From the NCBI RefSeq assembly GCF_000993785.3, contig NZ_CP009922.3:3038001-3102000 (forward strand): a stretch of DNA of 64,000 nucleotides, read 5' to 3'. Positions 40,827-55,704 of this stretch are shown piece by piece. Made by a program: the position numbers and the translations under genes. A model generated the notes under the pieces. The model searched no databases, was not told where the DNA came from, and saw only the letters and a list, made by a program, of their open reading frames with translations. Every line of letters starts with the position of its first letter. The first letter of the stretch is position 1. Source of the stretch: Streptomyces xiamenensis. Its GTDB lineage: Bacteria > Actinomycetota > Actinomycetes > Streptomycetales > Streptomycetaceae.

Positions 40827-40871
40827 ACGAAGGCCCAGATCGGGGATGGTGTCCTTGACCTGGGCCTTCGT
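40827..40871. terminator. hairpin next to the left islet boundary
   Basis: ACGAAGGCCCAG (40827-40838) and CTGGGCCTTCGT (40860-40871), 21-nt loop. It lies 6 bp outside the tRNA-derived repeat and could be the original terminator of the tRNA-Gly gene. Confidence 0.6.
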
Positions 40872-40876
40872 GTAAA

Positions 40877-40920
40877 GAGCGGGCGACGAGAATCGAACTC
40901 GCGCTCTGAGCTCGGGAAGC
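40877..40920 (-). repeat. attachment-site-like copy of the tRNA-Gly 3' part
   Basis: 44 bp matching 47053-47096 at 43 positions (only 40913/47089 differ, C versus T). It covers the anticodon loop, T arm and acceptor 3' strand of tRNA-Gly. After this the similarity stops abruptly on both sides, as at a recombination crossover. Confidence 0.8.
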
Positions 40921-40954
40921 ACTGAGCTCTTGGCGGGCCCGTGGTCGCCGACCC

Positions 40955-40985
40955 GCCGGACTGCCGCCGACGGCGACAGTCCGGC
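40955..40985 (-). terminator. hairpin downstream of the esterase gene
   Basis: GCCGGACTG (40955-40963) and CAGTCCGGC (40977-40985), 114 bp past the stop codon. The gap 40986-41098 shows nothing else I can support. Confidence 0.55.
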
Positions 40986-41098
40986 AGGCCACGGAGAACC
41001 GCCGTTGACCGTGAACGGCCGCCCGCACGGGCAAGCATCGGGCACGTCTCACCGGGCCACAGGGGCCCGCGCAGCCCGCCACACCTCACGCGGGTGTG

Positions 41099-42505
<1,407 letters not shown>

Positions 42506-42521
42506 TCAGCGACGGCCCCCA

Positions 42522-44423
<1,902 letters not shown>

Positions 44424-44435
44424 TCAATCATCCTC

Positions 44436-44470
44436 GCGGAATGTTCCGCATCTCGACCGAAAATTTCCGG
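44436..44470. promoter_or_regulatory. paired operator-like palindromes between xylanase and arabinofuranosidase genes
   Basis: GCGGAA-TG-TTCCGC (44436-44449) and CCGAAAATTTCCGG (44457-44470) lie side by side in the 1.1-kb divergent gap. Streptomyces xylanase genes often carry GAAA/TTTC palindromes bound by carbohydrate repressors. They are 490-600 bp from either start codon, far for a classical operator. The rest of 43944-45070 has no gene I can support; GTTTCGTAAGTTTTCG near 44757 is a weaker related element. Confidence 0.5.
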
Positions 44471-45070
44471 AAGCCCGGTGAGCTCGACGGGGACGGCCTG
44501 ACCCCCGGCGCCGCCGTCGGTGGGGGCCGTTGGCACGGGCCCCGACAAGGGGAGCGAAACAGCAGGTCGGCGAGGTCAAGCGGCCCCTGAGGCGACAGGT
44601 CCAGGTGCCGGCCGGTCGCGCGAGGCCGAGTGCCGGCCGGGGTCGGACGTGCCCCCTCAAGCGCGAAGGAGAGGCGCTGTTTGTGGACAGATGGGTGACA
44701 GGTCTTGACCGAGAGGTCACATGTTCCTACCTTGTGGCGCCAAGGAGTCCGTGAAGTTTCGTAAGTTTTCGATGCTTGACGCTTCCCGCCCCGGAGGTCT
44801 CCAGGGCCGACACCCACCGGACGCACAGTGGATCCGCTGGTGTGACGGCCCCCCGGCGGCAGCTGTTACAACGGGTCGTCAGCTGGGACGGCTGAAGGCT
44901 GGAGGTATCTCTCGTCTCCGTCCACGGCGAAGCGCTCCGGTTGAGCGCCCAGCGCACCAACTCTTCGGCACACGCGGCCGCTTTCGCACCTCTCCCGTCC
45001 CTGACCCCCCGGGGCGGCCGTTGCGGTTCATCGGGGTCACCCCACCCCCGACCCCAGAAAGGGATGCCTC

Positions 45071-46537
45071 ATGTGGCTTCGCCGTCCGTCCCCGCTCCGC
45101 CGGAGACGCCTGCTCGCCGTCCTTGCGCCCTTACTGCTCGTGGCCACCTTCCTCGGTGCCCAGCCCGCCAGCGCGGCGACCATCGACCCCAACGCCTCGT
45201 ACGTGCTGGTCAACCGCAACAGCGGCAAGGCCCTGGACGTCTACAACCAGGCGACCGGCGATGGCGCACGCATCACCCAGTGGACCAGGAACGACCAGGC
45301 CCAGCAGCAGTGGCAGTTCGTCGACTCCGGCAACGGCAACTACCGCATCAAATCCCGCCACTCCGGCAAGGTCCTGGACATCCACAACTGGTCCACCCAG
45401 AACGGCGGCTCGATCGTCCAGTGGACCGACCTGAACGCCACCAACCAGCAGTGGCGGGTGGCCGACAGCTCTGATGGCTACGTGAGGTTCATTTCGCGTC
45501 ACAGCGGCAAGGCCCTCGAAGTACAAGGCGCCTCCACCGCCGACAGCGCGAACATCGTCCAGTACGACGACTGGAACGGCGCCAATCAGCAGTGGCAGCT
45601 CGTCAAGGTCGGCGGCGGCAACCCCAGCCCGTGCGCTCTGCCATCGACATACCGCTGGACATCAACGGGCGCGCTGGCGCAGCCCAAGGCGGGTTGGGTC
45701 TCGCTCAAGGACTTCACCGTCGCCCCCTACAACGGCCAGCACCTCGTCTACGCGACGACGCACGACACCGGGACGCGCTGGGGTTCGATGAACTTCAGCC
45801 TGTTCGGCAACTGGTCGCAGATGGCCTCGGCCAGCCAGAACACGATGTCAGCTTCCACCGTCGCGCCCACGCTCTTCTACTTCGCGCCGAAGAACATCTG
45901 GGTGCTCGCCTACCAGTGGGGCAGGACCTCCTTCTCCTACCGGACCTCAAGCGACCCCACCAACCCGAACGGCTGGTCGGCCGAGCAGGAGCTCTTCTCC
46001 GGAAGAATCTCCGACTCCCAGACCGGTCCCATCGACCAGACGCTCATCGCTGACGACACGAACATGTACCTGTTCTTCGCCGGTGACAACGGCAGGATCT
46101 ACCGGGCCAGTATGCCGATCGGGAACTTCCCGAGCAGCTTCGGCTCGACATCGACCGTGATCATGAGCGATACGCAGAACAACCTGTTCGAAGGCCCGCA
46201 GGTCTACAAACTTCAGGGTGAGAACCGCTACCTCATGATCGTCGAGGCGATCGGCTCGCAAGGCCGCTACTTCCGCTCGTTCACAGCCACCAGCCTGAAC
46301 GGCTCGTGGACACCCCAAGCCGCGACCGAGAACAACCCCTTCGCCGGCAAGGCCAACAGCGGCGCCACCTGGACCAACGACATCAGCCACGGCGAACTGC
46401 TCCGCACGAGCGCCGATCAGACCATGACCATCGACCCCTGCAATCTGCAACTCCTCTACCAGGGGCGCAGCCCCAACTCCGGCGGCGACTACGGTCTCCT
46501 CCCCTACCGCCCAGGCTTGCTGACACTGCAGCGCTGA
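45071..46537 (+). CDS. alpha-L-arabinofuranosidase GH62 with N-terminal CBM13
   Basis: 488 residues. Signal peptide ends GAQPASA; CBM13 at about 40-175 ([53 protein letters not shown]) is strikingly like that of the adjacent esterase; catalytic GH62 five-bladed propeller from about 190 ([20 protein letters not shown], then [18 protein letters not shown] with the base Asp, and [13 protein letters not shown] with the acid Glu). It removes arabinose side chains from arabinoxylan. Divergent from the xylanase operon; complementary activity. Confidence 0.94.
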   Translation: MWLRRPSPLRRRRLLAVLAPLLLVATFLGAQPASAATIDPNASYVLVNRNSGKALDVYNQATGDGARITQWTRNDQAQQQWQFVDSGNGNYRIKSRHSGKVLDIHNWSTQNGGSIVQWTDLNATNQQWRVADSSDGYVRFISRHSGKALEVQGASTADSANIVQYDDWNGANQQWQLVKVGGGNPSPCALPSTYRWTSTGALAQPKAGWVSLKDFTVAPYNGQHLVYATTHDTGTRWGSMNFSLFGNWSQMASASQNTMSASTVAPTLFYFAPKNIWVLAYQWGRTSFSYRTSSDPTNPNGWSAEQELFSGRISDSQTGPIDQTLIADDTNMYLFFAGDNGRIYRASMPIGNFPSSFGSTSTVIMSDTQNNLFEGPQVYKLQGENRYLMIVEAIGSQGRYFRSFTATSLNGSWTPQAATENNPFAGKANSGATWTNDISHGELLRTSADQTMTIDPCNLQLLYQGRSPNSGGDYGLLPYRPGLLTLQR

Positions 46538-46576
46538 CGGCGTGACACGACTCCGGCTCCGACATGGAGCCGACGT

Positions 46577-46605
46577 GGCGGGCTCGGCCTTCCGCCGAGC
46601 CCGCC
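46577..46605 (+). terminator. terminator after the arabinofuranosidase gene
   Basis: GGCGGGCTCGGC (46577-46588) and GCCGAGCCCGCC (46594-46605), 5-nt loop. Confidence 0.85.
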
Positions 46606-46682
46606 GCGTCACACGACAACGTCAGGAGTCATACGGCGACAGAGCGCGGGCCGCACAACGCTGACCAGCCCGAGCGCTCCCC

Positions 46683-46798
46683 CTACAGCGTCTCGACCTC
46701 GAACGACGCCACGTGCCCCGGGTCGGCAACGACAATCCGTTCAGCGAAAGACAGTTCCGCCTCCGGAGTGGTGTGGCCAGAAGGCGTCTTCCCGGTGC
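46683..46798 (-). pseudogene. possible 3' remnant of an unidentified gene
   Basis: The minus strand encodes GHTTPEAELSFAERIVVADP, then GHVASFEVETL before TAG, with plausible codon use but no upstream gene body. Not recognised. The remaining 46606-47017 has no other feature I can support. Confidence 0.3.
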
Positions 46799-47017
46799 TC
46801 GGGGCGCTGGGCACTCGGAGCCGTTCGGGCATGCCGCTGGGTGCACTGGTATGCGGTGCGGATGCGTGTGGTGCGCATCACGCACTCTGTGTCGCGAAAT
46901 GGATACCGGCGGTGTCCGGCGGTCACACAGGAGCCGCAGGCGCGGCTATCCGGGCGCCCAAGGGCTCCATATGGCGCGGATCTGGCACGTGACCCCCATG
47001 CCGGCCTCGCTCAGCAG

Positions 47018-47046
47018 AAACCCCCAAGTCGCTGACTTGGGGGTTT
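47018..47046. terminator. terminator adjoining tRNA-Gly 3' end
   Basis: Perfect 13-bp inverted repeat AAACCCCCAAGTC / GACTTGGGGGTTT with a 3-nt loop, 4 bp from the tRNA 3' end and inside the islet. It differs from the hairpin at the other boundary (40827-40871). Confidence 0.85.
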
Positions 47047-47050
47047 GAGA

Positions 47051-47124
47051 TGGAGCGGGCGACGAGAATCGAACTCGCGCTCTGAGCTTGGGAAGCTCAT
47101 GTTCTACCATTAAACTACGCCCGC
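47051..47124 (-). tRNA. tRNA-Gly (anticodon CCC)
   Basis: 74 nt folding as a full cloverleaf: acceptor GCGGGCG/CGCCCGC, D arm GTTT/GAAC, anticodon stem TGAGC/GCTCA with loop TTCCCAA (anticodon CCC), T arm GCGAG-TTCGATT-CTCGT, discriminator T and an encoded CCA. Decodes GGG. Its 3' half is duplicated at 40877-40920. Confidence 0.95.
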
Positions 47125-47225
47125 CGGGAGCTGGAGCTAGTTTAGCGCATCCTGGGAGTGGCTGGGGACGGGTGTCGGAGGGATCCCTTAAGGTGGCCGC
47201 GTTGCCGGCGTCTGGAGGGGTCTCT

Positions 47226-47405
47226 TTGCAGGTCACCGTTGTCCGTTGTGCCGAGGGGCACGTGTTCGCCGCGCCCCGTTTCCCCCTGCGGCAGCTGCGT
47301 CGTGAGCGGATCGGGCCCGCGCGGTTGCTGAGGTGTCCGCGGTGCGGGCGGCTGCGCAGTGCCGTGCCTGTGTCAGACCTGGGTGCGGTGGAAGTTCAGG
47401 TATGA
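47226..47405 (+). CDS. small zinc-ribbon-like protein
   Basis: 59 residues from TTG 47226 with GGAGGGG upstream. [19 protein letters not shown] and [17 protein letters not shown] supply Cys residues in a CxxC-type pair (CPRC) plus an N-terminal Cys/His, as in compact zinc ribbons. Similar small proteins next to dcd are familiar in Streptomyces. The last 33 bases overlap the end of dcd on the opposite strand. Function unknown. Confidence 0.65.
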   Translation: MQVTVVRCAEGHVFAAPRFPLRQLRRERIGPARLLRCPRCGRLRSAVPVSDLGAVEVQV

Positions 47406-47948
47406 CCGGGAGGGGGTCGGCCCGCGCTGGTTCTGGTAGCGGGAGCCGACCCCGCTCGATCCGTAGGGGTGTTCGGACGGCGAGGTCAGCCGGAACATGC
47501 ACAGCTGGCCGATCTTCATGCCGGGCCACAGCTTGATCGGGAGCGTCGCCACGTTGGACAGCTCCAGCGTCACATGGCCCGAGAAGCCCGGGTCGATGAA
47601 GCCGGCCGTCGAGTGGGTGAGCAGCCCGAGGCGTCCGAGGGAGCTCTTGCCCTCCAGCCGGGAGGCCACATCCTCGGGGAGCGAGACCACCTCGTACGTC
47701 GAGGCGAGGACGAACTCCCCGGGGTGCAGGATGAACGGCTCGTCGCCGGCCGGCTCGATCACGCGGGTCAGGTCGGGCTGCTCGACCGAGGGGTCGATGT
47801 GGGGGTAGCGGTGGTTCTCGAACACCCGGAAGTAGCGGTCGAGCCGCACGTCGATGCTGGAGGGCTGCACCATCGACGGATCGAAGGGGTCGATGCGTAC
47901 CCGTCCGGCGTCGATTTCCGTCCGGATGTCCTTGTCTGAGAGAAGCAC
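47373..47948 (-). CDS. dcd: dCTP deaminase
   Basis: 191 residues, the usual length. [17 protein letters not shown] start, [15 protein letters not shown], the catalytic [15 protein letters not shown] (Arg and Ser), [19 protein letters not shown] (Glu) and the C-terminal [15 protein letters not shown] lid. It deaminates dCTP to dUTP, the main source of dTTP precursor. Housekeeping gene. Confidence 0.97.
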   Translation of the reverse strand: MLLSDKDIRTEIDAGRVRIDPFDPSMVQPSSIDVRLDRYFRVFENHRYPHIDPSVEQPDLTRVIEPAGDEPFILHPGEFVLASTYEVVSLPEDVASRLEGKSSLGRLGLLTHSTAGFIDPGFSGHVTLELSNVATLPIKLWPGMKIGQLCMFRLTSPSEHPYGSSGVGSRYQNQRGPTPSRSYLNFHRTQV

Positions 47949-47965
47949 CCCCGAAGGCTACAGCG

Positions 47966-48667
47966 TCACAGCGTGCCCAGCTTCACCAGCATCAGCAGCG
48001 ACATCAGCTGGATGGCCGACGCCGCCAGGGCGCGCGGCCAGGGGAGTTCGTGGGAGCGGGACACCATCAGCGTGAACAGCGCGCCCGCGAACAGCCAGGT
48101 CGCCCAGCCCAGTATCTGCACCACCGGGCTGGCCCCGCCGACGAAGATGGCCACCGCCAGGCGCGGCACATCGGTGAGCGCCATGATGAGCATCGCCAGG
48201 CCGGTGGTCGGCGCCCACAGTCCGTTGCCGCCGAACTGCCGGGCCAGGTTGTGGGTCACCGTCGACAGCAGCAGTGAGCCGAGCACCATGGCGACCCCGG
48301 TGATCAGCAGGTAGATCACCGCGTTGGAGACCGTGGTGTTGAGTATGTCCTCGCGCGCCTTGTCGAGGCCGAAGACCGCCACCGATCCGTACAGGAAGGT
48401 GACGATCAGGGCCGGGCCCCACATGGGGTAGTCCCGCATCCGCCAGAACGTGGGCTCCGGCCGCAGGAGGACCGCCGGCAGCAGTTCCTTCCAGTGCAGG
48501 GGGGGCTGAGGGGGCTCGGGTGGCGGTTCGGTCGGATCCGCCGCGCCGTAGCCGTACCCCTGGTGCTGGTTCCCGCCGCCGTCGTCGTAGTACGGATCGG
48601 GGACCGGCTGCTGGTACGGATACGGCTGCTGCGGATCTTGCTCGCGCTTCCTTCGTTGTCCGGGCAC
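47966..48667 (-). CDS. Yip1-family membrane protein
   Basis: 233 residues from GTG 48667. The first 60 residues are Pro/Tyr/Gln-rich and cytosolic (YPYQQPVPDPYYDDGG); then HWKELLPAVLLRPEPTFWRM and five hydrophobic segments as in Yip1-domain proteins. Function in bacteria unknown. Ribosome site GGGAGGGG is about 14 bases away, so the start may be misplaced by a few codons. Confidence 0.8.
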   Translation of the reverse strand: MPGQRRKREQDPQQPYPYQQPVPDPYYDDGGGNQHQGYGYGAADPTEPPPEPPQPPLHWKELLPAVLLRPEPTFWRMRDYPMWGPALIVTFLYGSVAVFGLDKAREDILNTTVSNAVIYLLITGVAMVLGSLLLSTVTHNLARQFGGNGLWAPTTGLAMLIMALTDVPRLAVAIFVGGASPVVQILGWATWLFAGALFTLMVSRSHELPWPRALAASAIQLMSLLMLVKLGTL

Positions 48668-48714
48668 AAGTACGAACGTACCCCCTCCCGGCGGTCTTCC
48701 GGACCCGGTCCCTG

Positions 48715-50871
48715 TCAGCTGACGGGGTCTTCCACGCTGCCCTCCGTCTCGGCGGCCGCGACCGGGGTCTTCACCGAGGTCAGCAGGAGCTGTGCGACGT
48801 CCACGACCTGCAGGTTCTCCTTCGCGGCGCCGCTCTCCTTCTTCCCGTTGACGGAGTCCGTCAGCATCACGAGACAGAAGGGGCAGGCGGTGGAGACGAT
48901 GTCCGGGTTGAGGGAGAGGGCCTCGTCCACGCGTTCGTCGTTCACGCGCTTGCCGATGCGCTCCTCCATCCACATCCGGGCGCCGCCCGCGCCACAGCAG
49001 AAGCCGCGTTCCTTGTGGCGGTGCATCTCCTCGTTGCGCAGTCCCGGCACCCGGCCGATGATCTCGCGCGGCGGGGTGTACACCTTGTTGTGCCGGCCCA
49101 GGTAGCACGGGTCGTGGTACGTGATCAGGCCCTCGACCGGGGTGACCGGCACCAGCCGGCCCTCGTCGATCAGGTGCTGGAGCAGCTGGGTGTGGTGGAT
49201 GACCTCGTACCGGCCGCCCAGCTGCGGGTACTCGTTGGCCAGCGTGTTGAAGCAGTGCGGGCAGGTGGCCACGATGCGCTTGACGGGGATGGAGCCGAAC
49301 GCCTCGTTGAGGGTCTCGACATTCTGCTGGCCCAGCTGCTGGTACAGGAACTCGTTGCCGAGCCGCCGCGCCGAGTCGCCGGTGCAGGTCTCCTCGCCGC
49401 CCATGATCGCGAATTTCACCCCGGCGGTGTGCAGCAGCTCCGCGAACGCCTTCGTGGTCTTCTTCGCCCGGTCCTCCAGGGCGCCGGCGCAGCCCACCCA
49501 GTAGAGGTAGTCGACCTCGGTGAGGTCCTCGACGTCCTGGCCGACGACGGGTACCTCGAAGTCGACCTCCTTGGTCCACTCCAGGCGCTTCTTCTTCGCG
49601 AGCCCCCAGGGGTTGCCCTTGCGCTCCAGGTTTTTCAGCATCGTGCCGGCCTCGCTGGGGAAGGCCGACTCGATCATCACCTGGTAGCGGCGCATGTCGA
49701 CGATGTGGTCGACGTGCTCGATGTCCACCGGGCACTGCTCGACGCACGCGCCGCACGTGGTGCAGGACCACAGCACGTCGGGGTCGATGACGCCCTGCTC
49801 CGCCTCGGTGCCGATGAGCGGGCGCTCCGGGGCCTCCTCGCCCGCCAGCAGGTACGGGGCCTTGGCGTGCGCGTGGTCGCGCAGCGACATCACCAGCAGC
49901 TTCGGGGAGAGCGGCTTGCCGGTGTTCCAGGCCGGGCACTGCGACTGGCAGCGGCCGCACTCGGTGCAGGTGGAGAAGTCCAGCAGGCCCTTCCAGGAGA
50001 AGTGCTCGACCTGCGAGACGCCGAACTGGTCGTCCTCGCCCGGGTCCTCGAAGTCGATGGGCTTGCCGGCCGAGGTCATGGGCTGGAGCGCGCCCAGGGC
50101 CGTGCCGCCGTCCGCCTCGCGCTTGAACCAGATGTTGGGGAAGGCCAGGAAGCGGTGCCAGGCGACGCCCATGGAGGTGTTCAGGGCGACGGTGATGGCC
50201 CAGATCATCGAGACGCTGATCTTGATGAGGACGACCAGGTAGACGAGGGTCTGCAGGGTGCCGACGCTCAGCCCGTCGAAGAGGGCGACCAGCGGGTAGG
50301 AGACGAAGTACGCCGCGCCGTACCCGTCCACGTGGTGCAGGGCGCCCTCCAGGCCGCGCAGCAGCAGGATGGCGACGCCGATGGTGAGGATGACGTACTC
50401 GACGAAGTACGCCTGCCAGGCGGTCGACCCGGTGAAGCGCGATTTGCGGCCCGCCCGCGAGGGCAGGTTCAGCAGCCGGATGGCGATGAGGACGAGGATG
50501 CCGACGGTGGTGCCGGCGGCGAAGAGCTCCGTCCACATCTCGAAGGGGGTGAAGCCGCCGATCACCGGCAGCAGCCAGTCGGCCTGGAAGAGCTGGCCGT
50601 ACGCCTGGAGCAGGGTGGGCACCAGGGTGAGGAAGCCGAGGGCGACCAGCCAGTGGGCGACGCCGACGATGCCCCAGCGGTTCATCCGGGTGTGGCCGAG
50701 GAACTCCTTGACCAGGGTGAGGGTGCGCGCCCCGGGGTCGCCGGTGCGGGCGCCCTCGGGCACGGGTTGGCCCAGGCGCAGGAAGCGGACGATCTCCACG
50801 ATCGCCCGGCTGAACAGCGCCACGGCGACAGCGGTGAGCACCAGCGAGACAACGATCGCGGCCAGTTGCAT
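48715..50871 (-). CDS. membrane Fe-S oxidoreductase (NarI-like + 4Fe-4S + CCG domains)
   Basis: 718 residues. N-terminal about 270 residues with six membrane segments resemble a cytochrome-b-like NarI domain; two 4Fe-4S motifs follow (CTECGRCQSQCP near 315 and CTTCGACVEQCP near 390), then two CCG-type cysteine-rich domains (TCPHCFNTLANE, HDPCYLGRHNKVY, GFCCGAGGARM, STACPFCLVML), as in GlpC and heterodisulfide-reductase D-like proteins. It should pass electrons between the quinone pool and an unknown partner. Highly conserved in Streptomyces; monocistronic. Confidence 0.9.
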   Translation of the reverse strand: MQLAAIVVSLVLTAVAVALFSRAIVEIVRFLRLGQPVPEGARTGDPGARTLTLVKEFLGHTRMNRWGIVGVAHWLVALGFLTLVPTLLQAYGQLFQADWLLPVIGGFTPFEMWTELFAAGTTVGILVLIAIRLLNLPSRAGRKSRFTGSTAWQAYFVEYVILTIGVAILLLRGLEGALHHVDGYGAAYFVSYPLVALFDGLSVGTLQTLVYLVVLIKISVSMIWAITVALNTSMGVAWHRFLAFPNIWFKREADGGTALGALQPMTSAGKPIDFEDPGEDDQFGVSQVEHFSWKGLLDFSTCTECGRCQSQCPAWNTGKPLSPKLLVMSLRDHAHAKAPYLLAGEEAPERPLIGTEAEQGVIDPDVLWSCTTCGACVEQCPVDIEHVDHIVDMRRYQVMIESAFPSEAGTMLKNLERKGNPWGLAKKKRLEWTKEVDFEVPVVGQDVEDLTEVDYLYWVGCAGALEDRAKKTTKAFAELLHTAGVKFAIMGGEETCTGDSARRLGNEFLYQQLGQQNVETLNEAFGSIPVKRIVATCPHCFNTLANEYPQLGGRYEVIHHTQLLQHLIDEGRLVPVTPVEGLITYHDPCYLGRHNKVYTPPREIIGRVPGLRNEEMHRHKERGFCCGAGGARMWMEERIGKRVNDERVDEALSLNPDIVSTACPFCLVMLTDSVNGKKESGAAKENLQVVDVAQLLLTSVKTPVAAAETEGSVEDPVS

Positions 50872-50967
50872 GTCAGCTCCTGTCGGTCTTACTGGGCGGT
50901 AACTTAACGGCTTCGTATGAGGGTACCCACTTCACCGGCCATCCTGGAAACATCTTGGAGGACAGTG

Positions 50968-51333
50968 ATGACAAGCCGCCCCGACATTCAGGTGCGGCGG
51001 GTGTACGACCCGCCGGACAAACAGGACGGGACCCGGGTGCTGATCGACCGGGTCTGGCCGCGCGGGGTCTCCAAGGCGGACGCGCACATCGACGAGTGGC
51101 CCAAGGAGATCACGCCCTCGACCGACCTGCGGCACTGGTTTCACGGGGAACACGCGTCGTACGCGGAGTTCCGCCGCCGCTATCTGGCCGAACTGAAAGC
51201 CCCCGAACGGGCCGATGAGCTCGAACGGCTGCGTGCCGAGGCGCGGACCCACACCGTCACCCTCGTGACCTCGGTCAGGGAGCCGGAACGCAGCCACGCG
51301 GCGGTGCTGGCGGAGCGGCTGCGGGGCCGCTGA
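50968..51333 (+). CDS. DUF488 family protein
   Basis: 121 residues. VRRVYDPPDKQDGTRVLIDRVWPRGVSK near the N-terminus, WFHGEHASYAEFRRRYLAEL in the middle and TLVTSVREPERSHAAVL at the end are the DUF488 pattern. Biochemical function unknown; a nucleic-acid or small-molecule role is suggested for the family. Start ATG 50968 follows GGAGGACAG. Confidence 0.88.
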   Translation: MTSRPDIQVRRVYDPPDKQDGTRVLIDRVWPRGVSKADAHIDEWPKEITPSTDLRHWFHGEHASYAEFRRRYLAELKAPERADELERLRAEARTHTVTLVTSVREPERSHAAVLAERLRGR

Positions 51334-51405
51334 GCCGGTGCGGGGGGCCGCCGCCCTGGGCCCATTCGAGGTGCGGTCCCCCGGGGGGCGTGGTGCGATG
51401 AGCTC

Positions 51406-52050
51406 ATGATCGTGACCATCGTGGGTGCCGGCAGCATGGCCCGGGGCATCGCCACCCGGGCACTGGTCGGCGGGCACAGCGTACGGCTCATCGACCACTC
51501 CGCCGACAAGGCGCGTGCCCTGGCCGACGAGTTGCGCCAGAGTCATCCCACCGGCCATGTGCAGCCCTCGGACGCGATCGGCGTCGAGGACGCCGACATC
51601 GTCGTCCTGGCCGTGCCGCACCCCGTGGGCCGCGACCTGGTGAGCGACTACGGCACCGCGCTCACCGGCTCGGTCGTCGTCGACATCTGCAACCCCGTCG
51701 ACTTCACCACCTTCGACTCCCTCGTCACCGCGCCGGGGGTCTCCGCGGCCGAGGAGATCGCCGCCGAGGCGGCGCCCGGCGTCCCCGTCGTCAAGGCGTT
51801 CAACACCACCTTCGCCACCACCCTGGTGGCCGGTGAGGTGGCGGGACAGCGGCTGGACGTGTTCCTCGCGGGTGACGACGAGGGGGCCAAGGCCACTGTC
51901 GCCGAGCTCGTCTCCTCCGGCGGGCTGCGGCCCCTGGATGTCGGGCCGCTGCGCCGGGCGCGGGAGCTGGAGGGCTTCCAGTTCCTGCTCATGACGGTCC
52001 AGGACCGGCTCGGCTTCGACTGGGCCGGCGCACTCAAGATCATTTCCTAG
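51406..52050 (+). CDS. NADPH-dependent F420 reductase family protein
   Basis: 214 residues. MIVTIVGAGSMARGIATRAL is a Rossmann GxGxxA start; DADIVVLAVPHPVG, VVVDICNPVDF and PVVKAFNTTFATTL are the F420:NADP oxidoreductase pattern, and the C-terminus ends with DWAGALKIIS as in family members. It would exchange hydride between F420 and NADP or reduce a small substrate. The next gene starts 8 bp downstream. Confidence 0.87.
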   Translation: MIVTIVGAGSMARGIATRALVGGHSVRLIDHSADKARALADELRQSHPTGHVQPSDAIGVEDADIVVLAVPHPVGRDLVSDYGTALTGSVVVDICNPVDFTTFDSLVTAPGVSAAEEIAAEAAPGVPVVKAFNTTFATTLVAGEVAGQRLDVFLAGDDEGAKATVAELVSSGGLRPLDVGPLRRARELEGFQFLLMTVQDRLGFDWAGALKIIS

Positions 52051-52057
52051 GGGTGGC

Positions 52058-52861
52058 GTGAGGCAGATCCGGATCACCACAGCCGACGGGCCGCGCCGCC
52101 GCTGGGCGCTGGCCGCAGCCGTCCTGCCGCTCGCCCTCCTGGTGACCTGGGACGGGGTTCCGGGCGCAGGGGAGGCCGGGGGCGGCGGCGGGCAGCCGGA
52201 CGGCGGCGCGGCCACCGCGCAGCGGGCCACCGCCCGCCCGGAGGGGATCATGACCCGTCAGGAATGGGGGGCGGACGAGAGCCTGCGCTCCGGGCCGACC
52301 ACGTACACCGGCGCGGTGAAGGCGGTCTTCGTGCACCACACCGCGCACGACGACGTGTACGACTGCGCCGAGGTGCCCGAGATGCTGCGCGAGATGTACG
52401 GGTACCACGTCGGCCGGCGCGGCTGGGACGACCTCGGCTACAACTTCTTGGTCGACCGGTGCGGCACGATCTACGAGGGCCGGGCCGGCGGCCTGGAGCG
52501 GGACGCGTACGGGGCGCACACCGAGGGCTTCAACAGTGACACGGTGGGTGTCGCCGTGCTGGGGACCTTCGACGACGCCCCGCCGCCGCAGGCGGTGCTG
52601 GACGCGATCGCGCGGGTCGCCGCCTGGAAGCTGCGGTCCGGGGTGGATCCGCGCGAGCACACCCAGCTGGTGTCCACGAATGACGACAGCCGTTTCGGGG
52701 AGGGGGAGGCGGTGGACGTCGAGGTGATCTCCGGGCACCGCGACACCTCGTACACGGACTGTCCGGGCGACGCCCTGCAGGAAGCGCTGCCCGCCATCCG
52801 CGCGGAGGCCGCCCGGCTGCGGGGGGACGGGGCGGGAGCCGAGCCCTCCGGGCCCCCTTGA
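52058..52861 (+). CDS. secreted N-acetylmuramoyl-L-alanine amidase (PGRP type)
   Basis: 267 residues from GTG 52058. Signal peptide or anchor at about 17-35, a Gly/Ala-rich linker, then a PGRP/amidase_2 domain: MTRQEWGADESLR, VFVHHTAHDDVYDC (zinc His), GAHTEGFNSDTVGVAVLG, and ISGHRDTSYTDCPGD (zinc His and Cys). It cleaves the amide between muramic acid and the stem peptide. Only 8 bp after the F420-type reductase gene. Confidence 0.92.
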   Translation: MRQIRITTADGPRRRWALAAAVLPLALLVTWDGVPGAGEAGGGGGQPDGGAATAQRATARPEGIMTRQEWGADESLRSGPTTYTGAVKAVFVHHTAHDDVYDCAEVPEMLREMYGYHVGRRGWDDLGYNFLVDRCGTIYEGRAGGLERDAYGAHTEGFNSDTVGVAVLGTFDDAPPPQAVLDAIARVAAWKLRSGVDPREHTQLVSTNDDSRFGEGEAVDVEVISGHRDTSYTDCPGDALQEALPAIRAEAARLRGDGAGAEPSGPP

Positions 52862-52880
52862 GCGTAAGAATGGGATAAGA

Positions 52881-52901
52881 GTTGAGTCGGCCACGCTCAG
52901 G
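52881..52901. promoter_or_regulatory. second, weaker HAIR-like element
   Basis: GTTGAGT-N7-GCTCAGG, partial match to the HAIR consensus CTTGAGT-N7-ACTCAAG, 92 bp before dnaK. Confidence 0.55.
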
Positions 52902-52909
52902 TCATTTGA

Positions 52910-55608
<2,699 letters not shown>

Positions 55609-55704
55609 GGCCGGGGGAATGCGGCTGCTGATCGGAATCGGCCTCACTGGGACGACCGGTGAGGCCGGACGGGCCGGGAAGGCCGGAGAGGAGGGATGCC
55701 GGGG

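Noticed and set aside
40877-40920. A second functional tRNA-Gly gene
   Set aside because: Only the anticodon loop and 3' side are present; the D arm and 5' acceptor strand are missing, so no cloverleaf can form.
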